From Solibacillus isronensis (GTDB lineage: Bacteria > Bacillota > Bacilli > Bacillales_A > Planococcaceae), in the NCBI RefSeq assembly GCF_900168685.1, contig NZ_FVZN01000005.1, positions 1 to 64,000 on the forward strand: a stretch of 64,000 nt of DNA. Reading direction: 5' to 3'. Below the pieces are notes generated by a model. That model made no database searches. It worked only from the letters and a program-made list of their open reading frames with translations, and was not told the DNA's origin. The translations under genes and the position numbers were made by a program. The number at the start of each line of letters is the position of its first letter. The stretch's first letter is position 1. Positions 1 through 8,338 of this stretch are shown in pieces.

Positions 1-112
1 CCCATTACGCAAGTAAGTAAGACCCCTGAAAGACGATCAGGTAGATAGGTTCGAGGTGGAAGTGCGGTGACGCATGCAGCTGACGAATACTAATCGGTCG
101 AGGACTTAACCA
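1..112 (+). rRNA. 23S ribosomal RNA, 3' end (partial)
   Basis: The first ~112 bases match the conserved 3' terminus of Firmicute 23S rRNA, including the run CGAATACTAATCGGTCGAGG just before the mature end. The 5' part lies outside the window. The exact 3' end is estimated from the usual ending at GGACTTAACC. The 185-base spacer to the 5S gene contains no tRNA that I can see. Short reading frames here are spurious. Confidence 0.95.
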
Positions 113-297
113 CATTTTATTGCACAATTCAATGAAACGTTTATCCAGTTTTGAAAGAATGAATCTTTCTAAGGGTTTCAAAGACACAAGCTAGTCGAGG
201 AAACGACTGAGTGATTGAAGGAGCGTACTCAAGTACGTGACTGAAAGATCGAAGGAAGTTGACGAAGGATAGCGCCGTGGATTGGAAGCCGATAATA

Positions 298-414
298 GTG
301 AAGTGATGATGGCAAAGAGGTCACACCCGTTCCCATACCGAACACGGAAGTTAAGCTCTTTAGCGCCGATGGTAGTTGGGGGCTTCCCCCTGTGAGAGTA
401 GGACGTCGCTTCGC
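298..414 (+). rRNA. rrf: 5S ribosomal RNA
   Basis: This is a complete 5S rRNA of about 117 nt. It has the hallmark CCCATACCGAACACGGAAGT loop and the GATGGTAGTTGGGGG helix region. The 5' GTGAAGTGAT pairs with the 3' GTCGCTTCGC to close helix I, with some G:U pairs, and this sets the ends. It follows the 23S gene directly and is followed by a terminator, so it closes the rRNA operon. Confidence 0.96.
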
Positions 415-420
415 ACATGT

Positions 421-450
421 AAAACCCACTGAGAAATCAGTGGGTTTTTT
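421..450 (+). terminator. rRNA operon terminator
   Basis: The stem AACCCACTGA / TCAGTGGGTT has a GAAA-type loop and is followed by a T run. It lies 6 bases after the 5S gene, as expected for the end of an rrn operon. Confidence 0.93.
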
Positions 451-480
451 GTTTTGTTTATATAACTCTGTCAATACATA

Positions 481-1152
481 TTAAAACTCCAAAACTGCCC
501 GTAAGTTATTGATATAGGACTGACTTACTGGTAATTCTACGCCATCCTTCAGTTGAACAATAAAGTTAGAAGTCAGATCCCGCGAGATTTTCTTTATATA
601 GCAAATATTTATAATATAGGAACGATGAATGCGAAGAAAGTTATTTGGTAGTCGAGTCTGCAACTCTTTAAGTGTAATGGCTGTTTTGTACTGCTCACCT
701 TTGGAGTAAAACCATGTTCGCTTTTGCAGACTTTCAATATGTGAAATTTCATCAATCGAAATGGGTACCCAATCTTCTATTTGTTTTCCTGTTAAAAACT
801 GATACATATCTGAACTTTTTACTTTAAATAATGGGGGCAGCACGACAACTAAAGCACCTTGTTCACCGTTTACCAAAATTGGATATCCAATCGCATAATA
901 AGGTGTTTCAAAAAGTGTATTCTCCATAACAGCATCTACTTTTTTTGCTGTTTGAAGTACTTTATAAGCGATACTGTCTTTCGGAACTGCGGAACCTACT
1001 TTCAATGAAAAATGGTGATGACCTGTGCTGAAATAAATAAAGCTATTGTTTACTGCTATTGCAATCGATGCATCTTGAGGAATCCAATCTTCTAAAATAA
1101 TTTTATACTGATTTAAAATGCTCTTTTCGATTTCAATATTTTGTAATGACAA
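481..1152 (-). CDS. LytTR-family DNA-binding regulator
   Basis: This 223-residue protein has a C-terminal LytTR DNA-binding domain (about residues 125-220, with the typical LRIHRSYIIN and LPVSQSY segments). The N-terminal ~115 residues are not a response-regulator receiver. They look like a compact sensory domain, possibly PAS- or GAF-like, so it is not a standard two-component regulator. It is divergent from isocitrate lyase across a 215-bp gap carrying repeated TTCTGTTA motifs, which makes aceA a likely target. That link is inferred from position. The start ATG at 1152 is preceded by an AGGAG-like site. Confidence 0.85.
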   Translation of the reverse strand: MSLQNIEIEKSILNQYKIILEDWIPQDASIAIAVNNSFIYFSTGHHHFSLKVGSAVPKDSIAYKVLQTAKKVDAVMENTLFETPYYAIGYPILVNGEQGALVVVLPPLFKVKSSDMYQFLTGKQIEDWVPISIDEISHIESLQKRTWFYSKGEQYKTAITLKELQTRLPNNFLRIHRSYIINICYIKKISRDLTSNFIVQLKDGVELPVSQSYINNLRAVLEF

Positions 1153-1251
1153 TGCAAATCCACTCCTTCTGTATTATTGCCTAAATGATAATTCATCCGC
1201 CAAATATACCCATTCATCCTAAATTAAAGTTAATTTGTCAGAAAATAATGA

Positions 1252-1335
1252 AAAGTTAAACTTTCTGTTATACATTATATTACATCAAGATGTTCTGTTA
1301 TGGAACAGTCAATTACAAATTTTTCTAACAGAATA
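1252..1335. promoter_or_regulatory. Repeated TTCTGTTA operator-like sites upstream of aceA
   Basis: TTCTGTTA occurs at 1263-1270 and 1293-1300 on the plus strand, and its reverse complement TAACAGAA at 1326-1333, about 30 bp apart. The first overlaps a perfect inverted repeat AAAGTT-A-AACTTT (1252-1264). The second sits in CTGTT-ATGG-AACAG. They lie between the LytTR gene and aceA. LytTR proteins bind paired imperfect repeats, so these are candidate sites, but no binding evidence exists here. Confidence 0.45.
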
Positions 1336-1367
1336 TCTATACACAATGGGGAAGGTGGAAATTTATT

Positions 1368-2651
1368 ATGTCAACTCGTCAAGAAAGAATCGAAGCTTTA
1401 CAAAAGGATTGGGCAGAAAACTCACGTTGGAAAGGAATTGAGCGTGGCTATACAGCTGAAGAGGTTGTAAAGTTACAAGGTTCATTCATCCAGGAGCAAA
1501 CATTAGCAAAACGAGGATCTGCTCGTTTATGGAAATCATTACATGAAGCGCCTTTCATTAATGCTTTAGGTGCTTTAACGGGGAATCAGGCAGTACAGCA
1601 AGTAAAGGCAGGTTTACAGGCAATCTACTTATCGGGGTGGCAAGTAGCGGCTGATGCAAACCTTTCTGGTCAAATGTATCCGGACCAGTCTTTATATCCG
1701 GCAAACTCTGTACCAGCAGTAGTAAAACGTATTAACCAGGCGCTTCAGCGTGCTGACCAAATCGACCATGCTGAAGGCCGTGATGATGGTTTTGACTGGT
1801 TTGCGCCGATTGTAGCTGATGCGGAAGCAGGCTTCGGTGGTCCATTAAACGTATTTGAATTAGTTAAGGGAATGATTGAAGCGGGTGCTGCTGGTGTGCA
1901 TTTAGAAGACCAATTAGCTTCTGAGAAAAAATGCGGACACTTAGGCGGGAAAGTATTATTACCAACGCAAAACGCTGTACGTAATTTAATTGCTGCACGT
2001 TTAGCAGCTGATGTTGCAGGAGTTGATACTATTTTGATCGCACGTACTGATGCAGATGCTGCTGACATGGTAACTTCAGATATCGACCCACGCGATGCAG
2101 AATTCTTAACAGGTGAACGTACTCCAGAAGGATTCTACCGTACTAAACCAGGTATTAAGCAAGCAATTGCACGCGGGTTAGCTTATGCACCATATGCAGA
2201 TTTAATCTGGTGTGAGACTTCTCACCCGTCATTAGAAGAAGCTCGTGAGTTTGCAGCTGCAATCCACGCTGAGTTCCCAGGAAAAATGTTAGCGTATAAC
2301 TGCTCGCCTTCATTCAACTGGAAAGCTAAGTTATCAGATGAAGAGATTGCAGAGTACCAACGTGAGTTAGGTAAACTTGGCTACAAGTTCCAATTTATTA
2401 CACTTGCTGGTTTCCACAGCTTAAACTACTCAATGTTCGAGCTTGCGCATGACTACAAAGACAATGGTATGGCTGCTTACTCTAAACTACAACAAGCAGA
2501 GTTTGCTGCTGAAAGTAAAGGTTACACTGCTACTCGTCACCAACGTGAAGTAGGTACTGGTTACTTTGATGAAGTATCACAAACAATTTCAGGTGGTACA
2601 TCTTCGACAACTGCTATGTCCGGCTCTACTGAAACAGAGCAATTTGTATAA
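1368..2651 (+). CDS. aceA: Isocitrate lyase
   Basis: This enzyme cleaves isocitrate to glyoxylate and succinate in the glyoxylate shunt, allowing growth on acetate or fatty acids. The 427-residue length fits the bacterial family. The catalytic loop motif KKCGH is at residues 187-191 with the active cysteine at 189, and the metal- and substrate-binding DADAGFGG-like segment appears as DAEAGFGG near 151. The start ATG follows GGGGAAGGTGG. No malate synthase gene is visible in this window. A divergent LytTR regulator and repeated motifs upstream suggest dedicated control. Confidence 0.96.
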   Translation: MSTRQERIEALQKDWAENSRWKGIERGYTAEEVVKLQGSFIQEQTLAKRGSARLWKSLHEAPFINALGALTGNQAVQQVKAGLQAIYLSGWQVAADANLSGQMYPDQSLYPANSVPAVVKRINQALQRADQIDHAEGRDDGFDWFAPIVADAEAGFGGPLNVFELVKGMIEAGAAGVHLEDQLASEKKCGHLGGKVLLPTQNAVRNLIAARLAADVAGVDTILIARTDADAADMVTSDIDPRDAEFLTGERTPEGFYRTKPGIKQAIARGLAYAPYADLIWCETSHPSLEEAREFAAAIHAEFPGKMLAYNCSPSFNWKAKLSDEEIAEYQRELGKLGYKFQFITLAGFHSLNYSMFELAHDYKDNGMAAYSKLQQAEFAAESKGYTATRHQREVGTGYFDEVSQTISGGTSSTTAMSGSTETEQFV

Positions 2652-3076
2652 GATTAGGTTTAATAGGCAGTGTTATGAATAGATTCATAAACGGGGAACT
2701 GCTTATTCGGATTAACGTATTCCTTTTCTTCTATTTTACCGATTCAAGTGACATTGGGGAATGTGCACTGAGTAAATAGACGTTATGCCGAAGCGACTAT
2801 TGAAAGAAACGTAGGATGTGGAAGAGGAATAAATTCTTGAACTTGAACAGCTTGACTCTATGAACAATGCTAAATCGAATTGGAACGCGGTTTAGTATGG
2901 GATGCCTCCCAACATATAAGGAAAACTAAGGGGTTTTTATAAAGATGAATGTCTTTTTAGCTTGGATGGGGCTAAAAAGGCATTTTCTATTTAGAGAAAT
3001 AAAGGAGTTCTAATATAGAGTAGGGAATATTATATAGATAGAATATTTTTACTATTAAGAAAAGGGAGTAATATCA
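2652..3076 (+). other. Intergenic region of 425 bp with hairpins, no gene seen
   Basis: I see no coding frame with a ribosome binding site here. Right after aceA there is a nested hairpin (about 2668-2712): an outer AATA-GCAGT arm pairs with ACTGCTTATT around the perfect inner pair TATGAAT / ATTCATA. A second hairpin with a terminator shape lies at 2949-2990. The stretch between (2720-2940) is unassigned. It does not match a purine, glycine or T-box consensus I know. Confidence 0.5.
2949..2990 (+). terminator. Terminator-like hairpin before the aminotransferase gene
   Basis: The stem CTTTTTAGC / GCTAAAAAG, extended by ATG/CAT, is followed by TTTTCTATTT. It lies 90 bp upstream of the next gene. 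It could end aceA-region transcripts or act as a leader attenuator. Confidence 0.6.
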
Positions 3077-4252
3077 ATGAAAAATAAAGAATTATTATTA
3101 GTACCAGGGCCGACACCGGTAATGGATGAGATTTATGATGCCTTGGCAAGTGAAACGAGAGGCCATACGGATCCTAGGTTTGTAGAAACATTTAAAAATG
3201 CGCTTGCCAATACGAAAAAGCTGTTTAATACAGATGGAGAAGTATATGTTGTAGCGGGTTCAGGTACATTAGCAATGGAAATGGCAATAGTAAATACTAT
3301 TGCAAAAGGTGAACGCCTGCTTGTTATTAGTCATGGCTATTTCGGTGATCGTTTTACACCACTTGCAAAGGCATTTGGAATTGAAGTTGATGTACTGCAG
3401 TCAACATGGGGTGAACGTGTAGATGCAACGCTTGTTGAGGAAGCAGTGAAGGCTAACAATTATAAGGCTGTAACAATTACACATGCCGATACATCTACTG
3501 GGGTTGTTTCGGACTTAGAGACACTTGTTCCGATTATTAAAGCATCCGGTGCACTTGTCATTGTTGATGGTGTTGTCGCAACAGCAGCATTGCAAGAGGA
3601 CATGAGTAAAGCTTACGGTGAAGAAGACTATAAAATTGATATTGTGTTAACAGGATCCCAAAAGGCGATTGGTATTCCTCCTGGGCTGGCGATTGTTGCT
3701 TTCAGTAAGCAGGCATTGGCTGCTCGTGAACAAATCGGGACAGTGCCGGCCTATTATGCGGATATACATAATTGGCGCAATATTATGGATAACCCGGCAA
3801 TGTACTTTGCGACGCCTCCGGTTAACTTAATTTACGCATATGATGTTGCATTGAATATTGTATTAGAAGAAGGTATGCAGAAACGTGAAGCGCGTCATAT
3901 TGCATTTGGTAAAGCGATCCGTGCGGCACTGCGTTCTTACGGTATGACACCATTGGCTAACGAGGAAGTAGCTGCGCCGACATTAAGCTGTATTTTATAT
4001 CCTGAAGGTATTGAGGATGGAAAATTCCGAGCAAGTTTAGCGAACCGCGGTATTATCGTAGCGGGTTCTTTAGCCCACTTAGCAGGAAAAGCATTCCGCA
4101 TTGGACATATGGGGAATACGACTGCGGAAATGCTGGAACAGGCAATTGTTGTGATTGGTGAAGCATTGCAAGAGCAACAGCTGCAAGTCGATATTGAAAA
4201 GGCAAAAGGCATATTCGCTAAAGAGATAGAAGCAGCATTGGTACAAAGCTAA
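3077..4252 (+). CDS. Class V aminotransferase, alanine/serine/ureidoglycine-glyoxylate type
   Basis: This 391-residue PLP enzyme has fold type I. The N-terminal PGPTPV motif and the PLP lysine in TGSQKAIGIPPG (Lys196) place it with alanine-glyoxylate, serine-glyoxylate and PucG (ureidoglycine-glyoxylate) aminotransferases. Its position between isocitrate lyase, which makes glyoxylate, and adenine deaminase, a purine salvage enzyme, fits use of glyoxylate as amino acceptor. The exact amino donor cannot be told from sequence alone. The RBS is AAAGGGAG. PucG is possible, but no other ureide-pathway genes are nearby. Confidence 0.85.
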   Translation: MKNKELLLVPGPTPVMDEIYDALASETRGHTDPRFVETFKNALANTKKLFNTDGEVYVVAGSGTLAMEMAIVNTIAKGERLLVISHGYFGDRFTPLAKAFGIEVDVLQSTWGERVDATLVEEAVKANNYKAVTITHADTSTGVVSDLETLVPIIKASGALVIVDGVVATAALQEDMSKAYGEEDYKIDIVLTGSQKAIGIPPGLAIVAFSKQALAAREQIGTVPAYYADIHNWRNIMDNPAMYFATPPVNLIYAYDVALNIVLEEGMQKREARHIAFGKAIRAALRSYGMTPLANEEVAAPTLSCILYPEGIEDGKFRASLANRGIIVAGSLAHLAGKAFRIGHMGNTTAEMLEQAIVVIGEALQEQQLQVDIEKAKGIFAKEIEAALVQS

Positions 4253-4294
4253 AAGCTGCCAGAAAAGCATATAGAGTTGTGCGATTATAGGAAA

Positions 4295-4330
4295 GGGGAC
4301 AGTGCGATTTTTGAAGCGTCCCCTTTTTTA
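4295..4330 (+). terminator. Terminator after the aminotransferase gene
   Basis: GGGGAC / GTCCCC stem followed by TTTTTT. It overlaps the GTG at 4302 that would extend the next frame upstream, which argues that the adenine deaminase starts downstream at 4371. Confidence 0.85.
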
Positions 4331-4370
4331 TTTAGTTATTAAAAGATTTGAAATAAACAGGGGGTGGCAT

Positions 4371-6110
4371 ATGAGGCAAATTATCGATCAATCTCAAAAA
4401 CGAGGTAAAGCGGATTTCATTATTCAACATGCACAAATTGCCGATGTCTTTAATTTATGTTGGCGAAAAGGTGATGTTGTAGTGGCAAACGGCAAAATTA
4501 TTGCAATTTCAGAGCCAGATGAATTTGAAGCGGAACAAGTAATAGATGCAAGCGGAAAGTATATTGTACCGGGCTTTATTGATGCACATATTCATATTGA
4601 ATCATCCATGCTTGTACCAAAACAGTTTAATCGAATCGTGCTTCCACATGGTGTAACGGCTGTCGTTACAGACCCGCATGAAATTGCGAATGTCTCAGGA
4701 AAAGCAGGATTGGAATTTATGCTGCAGGATATTGAAGATGTCGAAATGGATATTTATTTTATGCTGCCTTCCAGTGTACCGGGGACCTCTTTTGAAAATG
4801 CAGGAGCTGTTCTGACGGCAAAAGATTTAAAAGAATTTATCGGTCATAAGAATGTATTAGGTTTAGCAGAGGTAATGGATTTTCCTGCTGTACTGAACGG
4901 GGAAAAGGAAATGCTCGCAAAGCTAAAACTTGCTCAAGAAAATGGGTTGGTCATTGATGGTCATTGTGCAGGCTTAACAAGTTCTCAAATACGTGGTTAC
5001 CGGGCAGCAGGAATTACAACAGATCATGAATGCGTGACAGCCGAAGAGGCATTGGACCGAGTGGAGCAGGGGATGTATGTGCTGATCCGGGAAGGTTCAG
5101 CAGCCAAAAACTTAAAAGCCATTTTACCTGCTGTAACAATGGCGAATGCGCGGCGTTTTGCTTTTTGTACGGATGATAAGCATTTGGATGAACTGATGGA
5201 GCAGGGAAGCATTAACTACGCAGTGGCACTGGCGATTGCGGAAGGAATGGATCCATTACTGGCGATTCAGATTGCATCATTAAATGCCGCTGAATGTTAT
5301 CGTCTGAAAAATAAAGGCGCGGTTGCTACAGGCTATGATGCAGATTTTATAGTTGTTGAGGATTTGCAGACGATGAAAGCACTGGCTGTATGGAAAAATG
5401 GAAGAAAAGTTGCGGAAAATGGAGAAATGCTTTCACTAATTCCGGAAAAATCTACTGTGGAAACATCCATTTTACAGTCGATGCATTTACCAGAGTTGAC
5501 AGTTGAAGATTTACGCTTGCCGTTTACAGGAAATCGGGCAAATATAATGAAAATTGTACCAAATCAGCTCATTACAAAGCGGGTTGAGATGGAAGTCGAC
5601 GTAGCAAATGGACATTTTGTATCATCGATCGAAAAGGATTTATTGAAGCTGGCAGTTGTGGAGCGTCATCACCACATTGGGACAAAGGCAGTCGCAATCG
5701 TACAAGGTATTGGTATTCAAAGCGGCGCTGTAGCGACAACGATTTCCCATGATTCACATAATGCGATTGCCGTAGGAACAAATGATGAAGATATGTTAAT
5801 TGCACTTAAGGCACTTCAAAAAATTCAAGGCGGGTTAGTCGTAGTAAATGAAGGAGAAGTGATTGCTTCGCTCAGTCTGCCAATCGCAGGTCTTATGACA
5901 GATGCTCCTGCTGAACAGGCGAAGAAAGAGCTGGAGAAATTACATGAAGGTCTGCATACCATTCATCCTACACTTGACTATCATCTATTTCTGACTTTAT
6001 CATTTCTCGCATTGCCCGTTATTCCAGATATTAAGCTTACAGATACAGGATTGTTTGATGTAACAAAATTTCAGCATATTCCCGTTGAAGTTATAACTGC
6101 TGATGAATAG
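4371..6110 (+). CDS. ade: Adenine deaminase
   Basis: This amidohydrolase converts adenine to hypoxanthine and ammonia. At 579 residues it matches the length of Bacillus AdeC. The metal-binding motif DAHIHIESSM lies at residues 71-80, and the C-terminal adenine deaminase domain (HNAIAVGTND, GGLVVVNEG) is present. I chose ATG 4371 because it has GGGGGTGG just upstream and the first residues (RQIIDQSQK) suit the family. An upstream GTG at 4302 lies inside a terminator. It is a metal-dependent cytoplasmic purine salvage enzyme. Confidence 0.94.
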   Translation: MRQIIDQSQKRGKADFIIQHAQIADVFNLCWRKGDVVVANGKIIAISEPDEFEAEQVIDASGKYIVPGFIDAHIHIESSMLVPKQFNRIVLPHGVTAVVTDPHEIANVSGKAGLEFMLQDIEDVEMDIYFMLPSSVPGTSFENAGAVLTAKDLKEFIGHKNVLGLAEVMDFPAVLNGEKEMLAKLKLAQENGLVIDGHCAGLTSSQIRGYRAAGITTDHECVTAEEALDRVEQGMYVLIREGSAAKNLKAILPAVTMANARRFAFCTDDKHLDELMEQGSINYAVALAIAEGMDPLLAIQIASLNAAECYRLKNKGAVATGYDADFIVVEDLQTMKALAVWKNGRKVAENGEMLSLIPEKSTVETSILQSMHLPELTVEDLRLPFTGNRANIMKIVPNQLITKRVEMEVDVANGHFVSSIEKDLLKLAVVERHHHIGTKAVAIVQGIGIQSGAVATTISHDSHNAIAVGTNDEDMLIALKALQKIQGGLVVVNEGEVIASLSLPIAGLMTDAPAEQAKKELEKLHEGLHTIHPTLDYHLFLTLSFLALPVIPDIKLTDTGLFDVTKFQHIPVEVITADE

Positions 6111-6160
6111 CTTTCTATTTTAGATTTTTTCATTAAATATTCTATGAAGGAGCATGCAAT

Positions 6161-6871
6161 ATGGAGCAAGTCATTGTTATGATTCCAGCGCTAAACCCTT
6201 TACCGGCTCTTCTGCAGTTTGTCAGAAAACTGAATGCATTGCCGATTGCCAATATTATTGTCATTAATGATGGCAGTGAAGAAAAATACAACGGTCTGTT
6301 TGAACAATTACAGCAAGAAGGTTGCGAAGTATTAACACATGACAAAAACCTGGGGAAAGGCCGTGCACTTAAAACAGGGATGGAGTATATACTGAAATCC
6401 AGATTGCAGACAAAGGGGATTATTACAGTAGGAGCGCATGGTCAGCATTCGGTATTGGATGTGGAACAGGTATTGTCGAGTACGAAAATCTTTTCTGATG
6501 GGATTATACTAGGTATTCGCGATTTCAAAGATTCAGACTACCCGCTCATTAGTAAACTGCAAAACCGTGCCTACTCGATGGTGTTTGAACTGTTTATCCG
6601 TAAACGTTTGCTCGACATCCAAACAGGATTACGTTACATTCCAAGAGGACATCTGCCATGGCTTTGTAAAGTGAAGGGAGAGTCTTATCACTATGACACG
6701 AACATGCTGATTGAGGCGATAAGACGAAAAGTTCCTGTCTACGAGGTGCCGATTGGTCATGCAAAGCTCCGGAAAAATTCAATTATTTATTATGATGAAG
6801 TATTGAACCCGACTAAAATACTCCAGCAACTTTGGTCAAATTTCCTACATAAAAGGCAAAATACGAAATGA
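6161..6871 (+). CDS. Family 2 glycosyltransferase (dolichol-phosphate mannosyltransferase-like)
   Basis: This 236-residue protein has the GT-A fold signature: an N-terminal Rossmann-like strand, NDGS at residues 36-39 and the NLGKGRALKTG segment typical of polyprenol-phosphate glycosyltransferases. The usual DxD near residue 90 is replaced by VGAHGQHS, so metal or donor binding may be atypical. There is no clear membrane segment, so it is probably cytoplasmic or peripheral. The RBS is GAAGGAG. The donor and acceptor are unknown. Confidence 0.82.
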   Translation: MEQVIVMIPALNPLPALLQFVRKLNALPIANIIVINDGSEEKYNGLFEQLQQEGCEVLTHDKNLGKGRALKTGMEYILKSRLQTKGIITVGAHGQHSVLDVEQVLSSTKIFSDGIILGIRDFKDSDYPLISKLQNRAYSMVFELFIRKRLLDIQTGLRYIPRGHLPWLCKVKGESYHYDTNMLIEAIRRKVPVYEVPIGHAKLRKNSIIYYDEVLNPTKILQQLWSNFLHKRQNTK

Positions 6872-6956
6872 ATCTTTTCTTATTGCGAAAACGTATAGGA
6901 TTACGAGTCGCATATTTGAGGAATAATAAAATAATAGCAAGGAAAGGAGCATTCGT

Positions 6957-7337
6957 ATGAGCGAACAATATAACTTCGAAAAAATGATTGAAGGCCAAGA
7001 CCAACATTATTCAGATAAAAAGTTTCTGCATAAAATGAAAAAATTTGGTGGCGGGTTAGGCTATAAAGCGATGCAGGCAGCTGCTACACTTTACGTCGCC
7101 CTGCGTAGTCCGGAAATGCCTAAATCGAACAAACTCATTGTTTTAGGAGCGCTGGGGTACTTCATTTTGCCATTGGATTTAGTTGTCGATTTCCTTCCTT
7201 TATTCGGTTTAACCGATGATGCTTTTATCATTTTAACTGCACTGGGAAAAGTGTATTTATCAATTACAGATGAGATGAAGGATGAGGCAAAAGGGTTAAT
7301 CGATTCTAAGCTTGGAAGTCAGGAAGACGTAGTGTAA
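6957..7337 (+). CDS. YkvA-like DUF1232 membrane protein
   Basis: This 126-residue protein has a central DUF1232 signature (YFILPLDLVVDFLPLFGLTD, about residues 69-88), a hydrophobic hairpin found in YkvA proteins. The N-terminus is charged and probably cytoplasmic. Its function is unknown; the family is small, widespread and membrane associated. A strong AAGGAGC site precedes the ATG. A bidirectional terminator follows. Confidence 0.85.
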   Translation: MSEQYNFEKMIEGQDQHYSDKKFLHKMKKFGGGLGYKAMQAAATLYVALRSPEMPKSNKLIVLGALGYFILPLDLVVDFLPLFGLTDDAFIILTALGKVYLSITDEMKDEAKGLIDSKLGSQEDVV

Positions 7338-7346
7338 TAAAGGATA

Positions 7347-7385
7347 AAATCCCCTTTAAGCAAATGATGCTAAAGGGGATTTTTC
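7347..7385. terminator. Bidirectional terminator
   Basis: AAAATCCCCTTTA / TAAAGGGGATTTTT hairpin between convergent genes, with T runs usable in both directions. Confidence 0.88.
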
Positions 7386-7390
7386 TATGT

Positions 7391-8338
7391 CTACTTAACG
7401 GGATGGGCTCCGTTCAATTCACGTAAGCCACGATTGAAAATAGCTTCAATCGGCTTCTCCTCGCATAACTTTAACGTTATATTCGGGTGTGTTGTTTGGA
7501 ACTGTGTAGTTATTAATTCAACGAGCGCAGGATTATTTTTTAAAATCCCGCCATTTAAAAACAGTGTATGGGCTTTATTTGCATAACCCGCATTTTTTAA
7601 TGTCGTTGCTGCCAATAAAACAAGTTCATCCGCTGCTTTTTGCATAATTTTCTGTGCAACGGCATCACCCATTTCAACCGCCTGTTGCAAATAAGAACTG
7701 AAGCTGGCCAATCGGGAATTTGTATAATCTGCTGAGTAAATGAGATTGAACAATTCATCTGTGCTGATAACATGGTGACCTGCTAAAACAAGATCTGTTA
7801 ATATGGTCGGCTTGTTGCGACCATCAGCAGCGCGGAAAATCGATTTCGCAATATGTTTTCCAATCCAGTAACCGCTTCCTTCATCACCAATCCGGTGTCC
7901 CCAGCCGCCACCACGGCTGATCTTATTATTCATAAGACTATAGCAAATAGCCCCTGTACCTGAAATAAGCAGGCTTATATCAGTCTTCCCAAGACCTTTT
8001 AACGTTGCTTCAACATCATTTTCTATTAAAATTTGACCGAATGTAAAAGGGGAGCGGGCGATACTTCCTTCAATAATTTCCTCGATAATCTTTTTATCCT
8101 GGTCTGTATCAATGCCGGAAAGTGCGAAGATTGCTACATCAATAAACAGGCTCGGTAAATGGGCTGCCGCACTCCTGAGCAGGCCGGTAAATACATGTTG
8201 GACATGTTCAATTCCAACAGCCTGGTAATTCGAGCCTGTGGAAGTTGCGGTAAATAGTTCACGACCATCTATAGAACGAATGCTCATTACTGTTTTTGAT
8301 GCACCACCATCAACGGCTAATACATAACGATTACTCAT
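7391..8338 (-). CDS. BadF/BadG/BcrA/BcrD-family kinase, N-acetylglucosamine kinase-like
   Basis: This 315-residue protein has an ASKHA ATPase fold. The phosphate-1 motif DGGASKT is at residues 10-16, and the LLISGTGAICY and GGGWGHRIGDEGSGYWIG segments are typical of bacterial GlcNAc kinase-like members. It probably phosphorylates an amino sugar. Its ATG overlaps the stop of the ArgH-like gene by 8 bases, so the two are translationally coupled. No PTS or nag genes are nearby, so the substrate is open. Confidence 0.82.
   Translation of the reverse strand: MSNRYVLAVDGGASKTVMSIRSIDGRELFTATSTGSNYQAVGIEHVQHVFTGLLRSAAAHLPSLFIDVAIFALSGIDTDQDKKIIEEIIEGSIARSPFTFGQILIENDVEATLKGLGKTDISLLISGTGAICYSLMNNKISRGGGWGHRIGDEGSGYWIGKHIAKSIFRAADGRNKPTILTDLVLAGHHVISTDELFNLIYSADYTNSRLASFSSYLQQAVEMGDAVAQKIMQKAADELVLLAATTLKNAGYANKAHTLFLNGGILKNNPALVELITTQFQTTHPNITLKLCEEKPIEAIFNRGLRELNGAHPVK

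Noticed and set aside
112-297. tRNA genes in the 23S-5S spacer
   Set aside because: No cloverleaf or T-loop GGTTCGANTCC motif is visible.
5-474. Short minus-strand reading frames over the rRNA region
   Set aside because: They lie across 23S and 5S rRNA and have no ribosome site.
1235-1441. 68-codon frame overlapping the aceA start
   Set aside because: It runs through the promoter repeats and into aceA in another frame, with no ribosome site.
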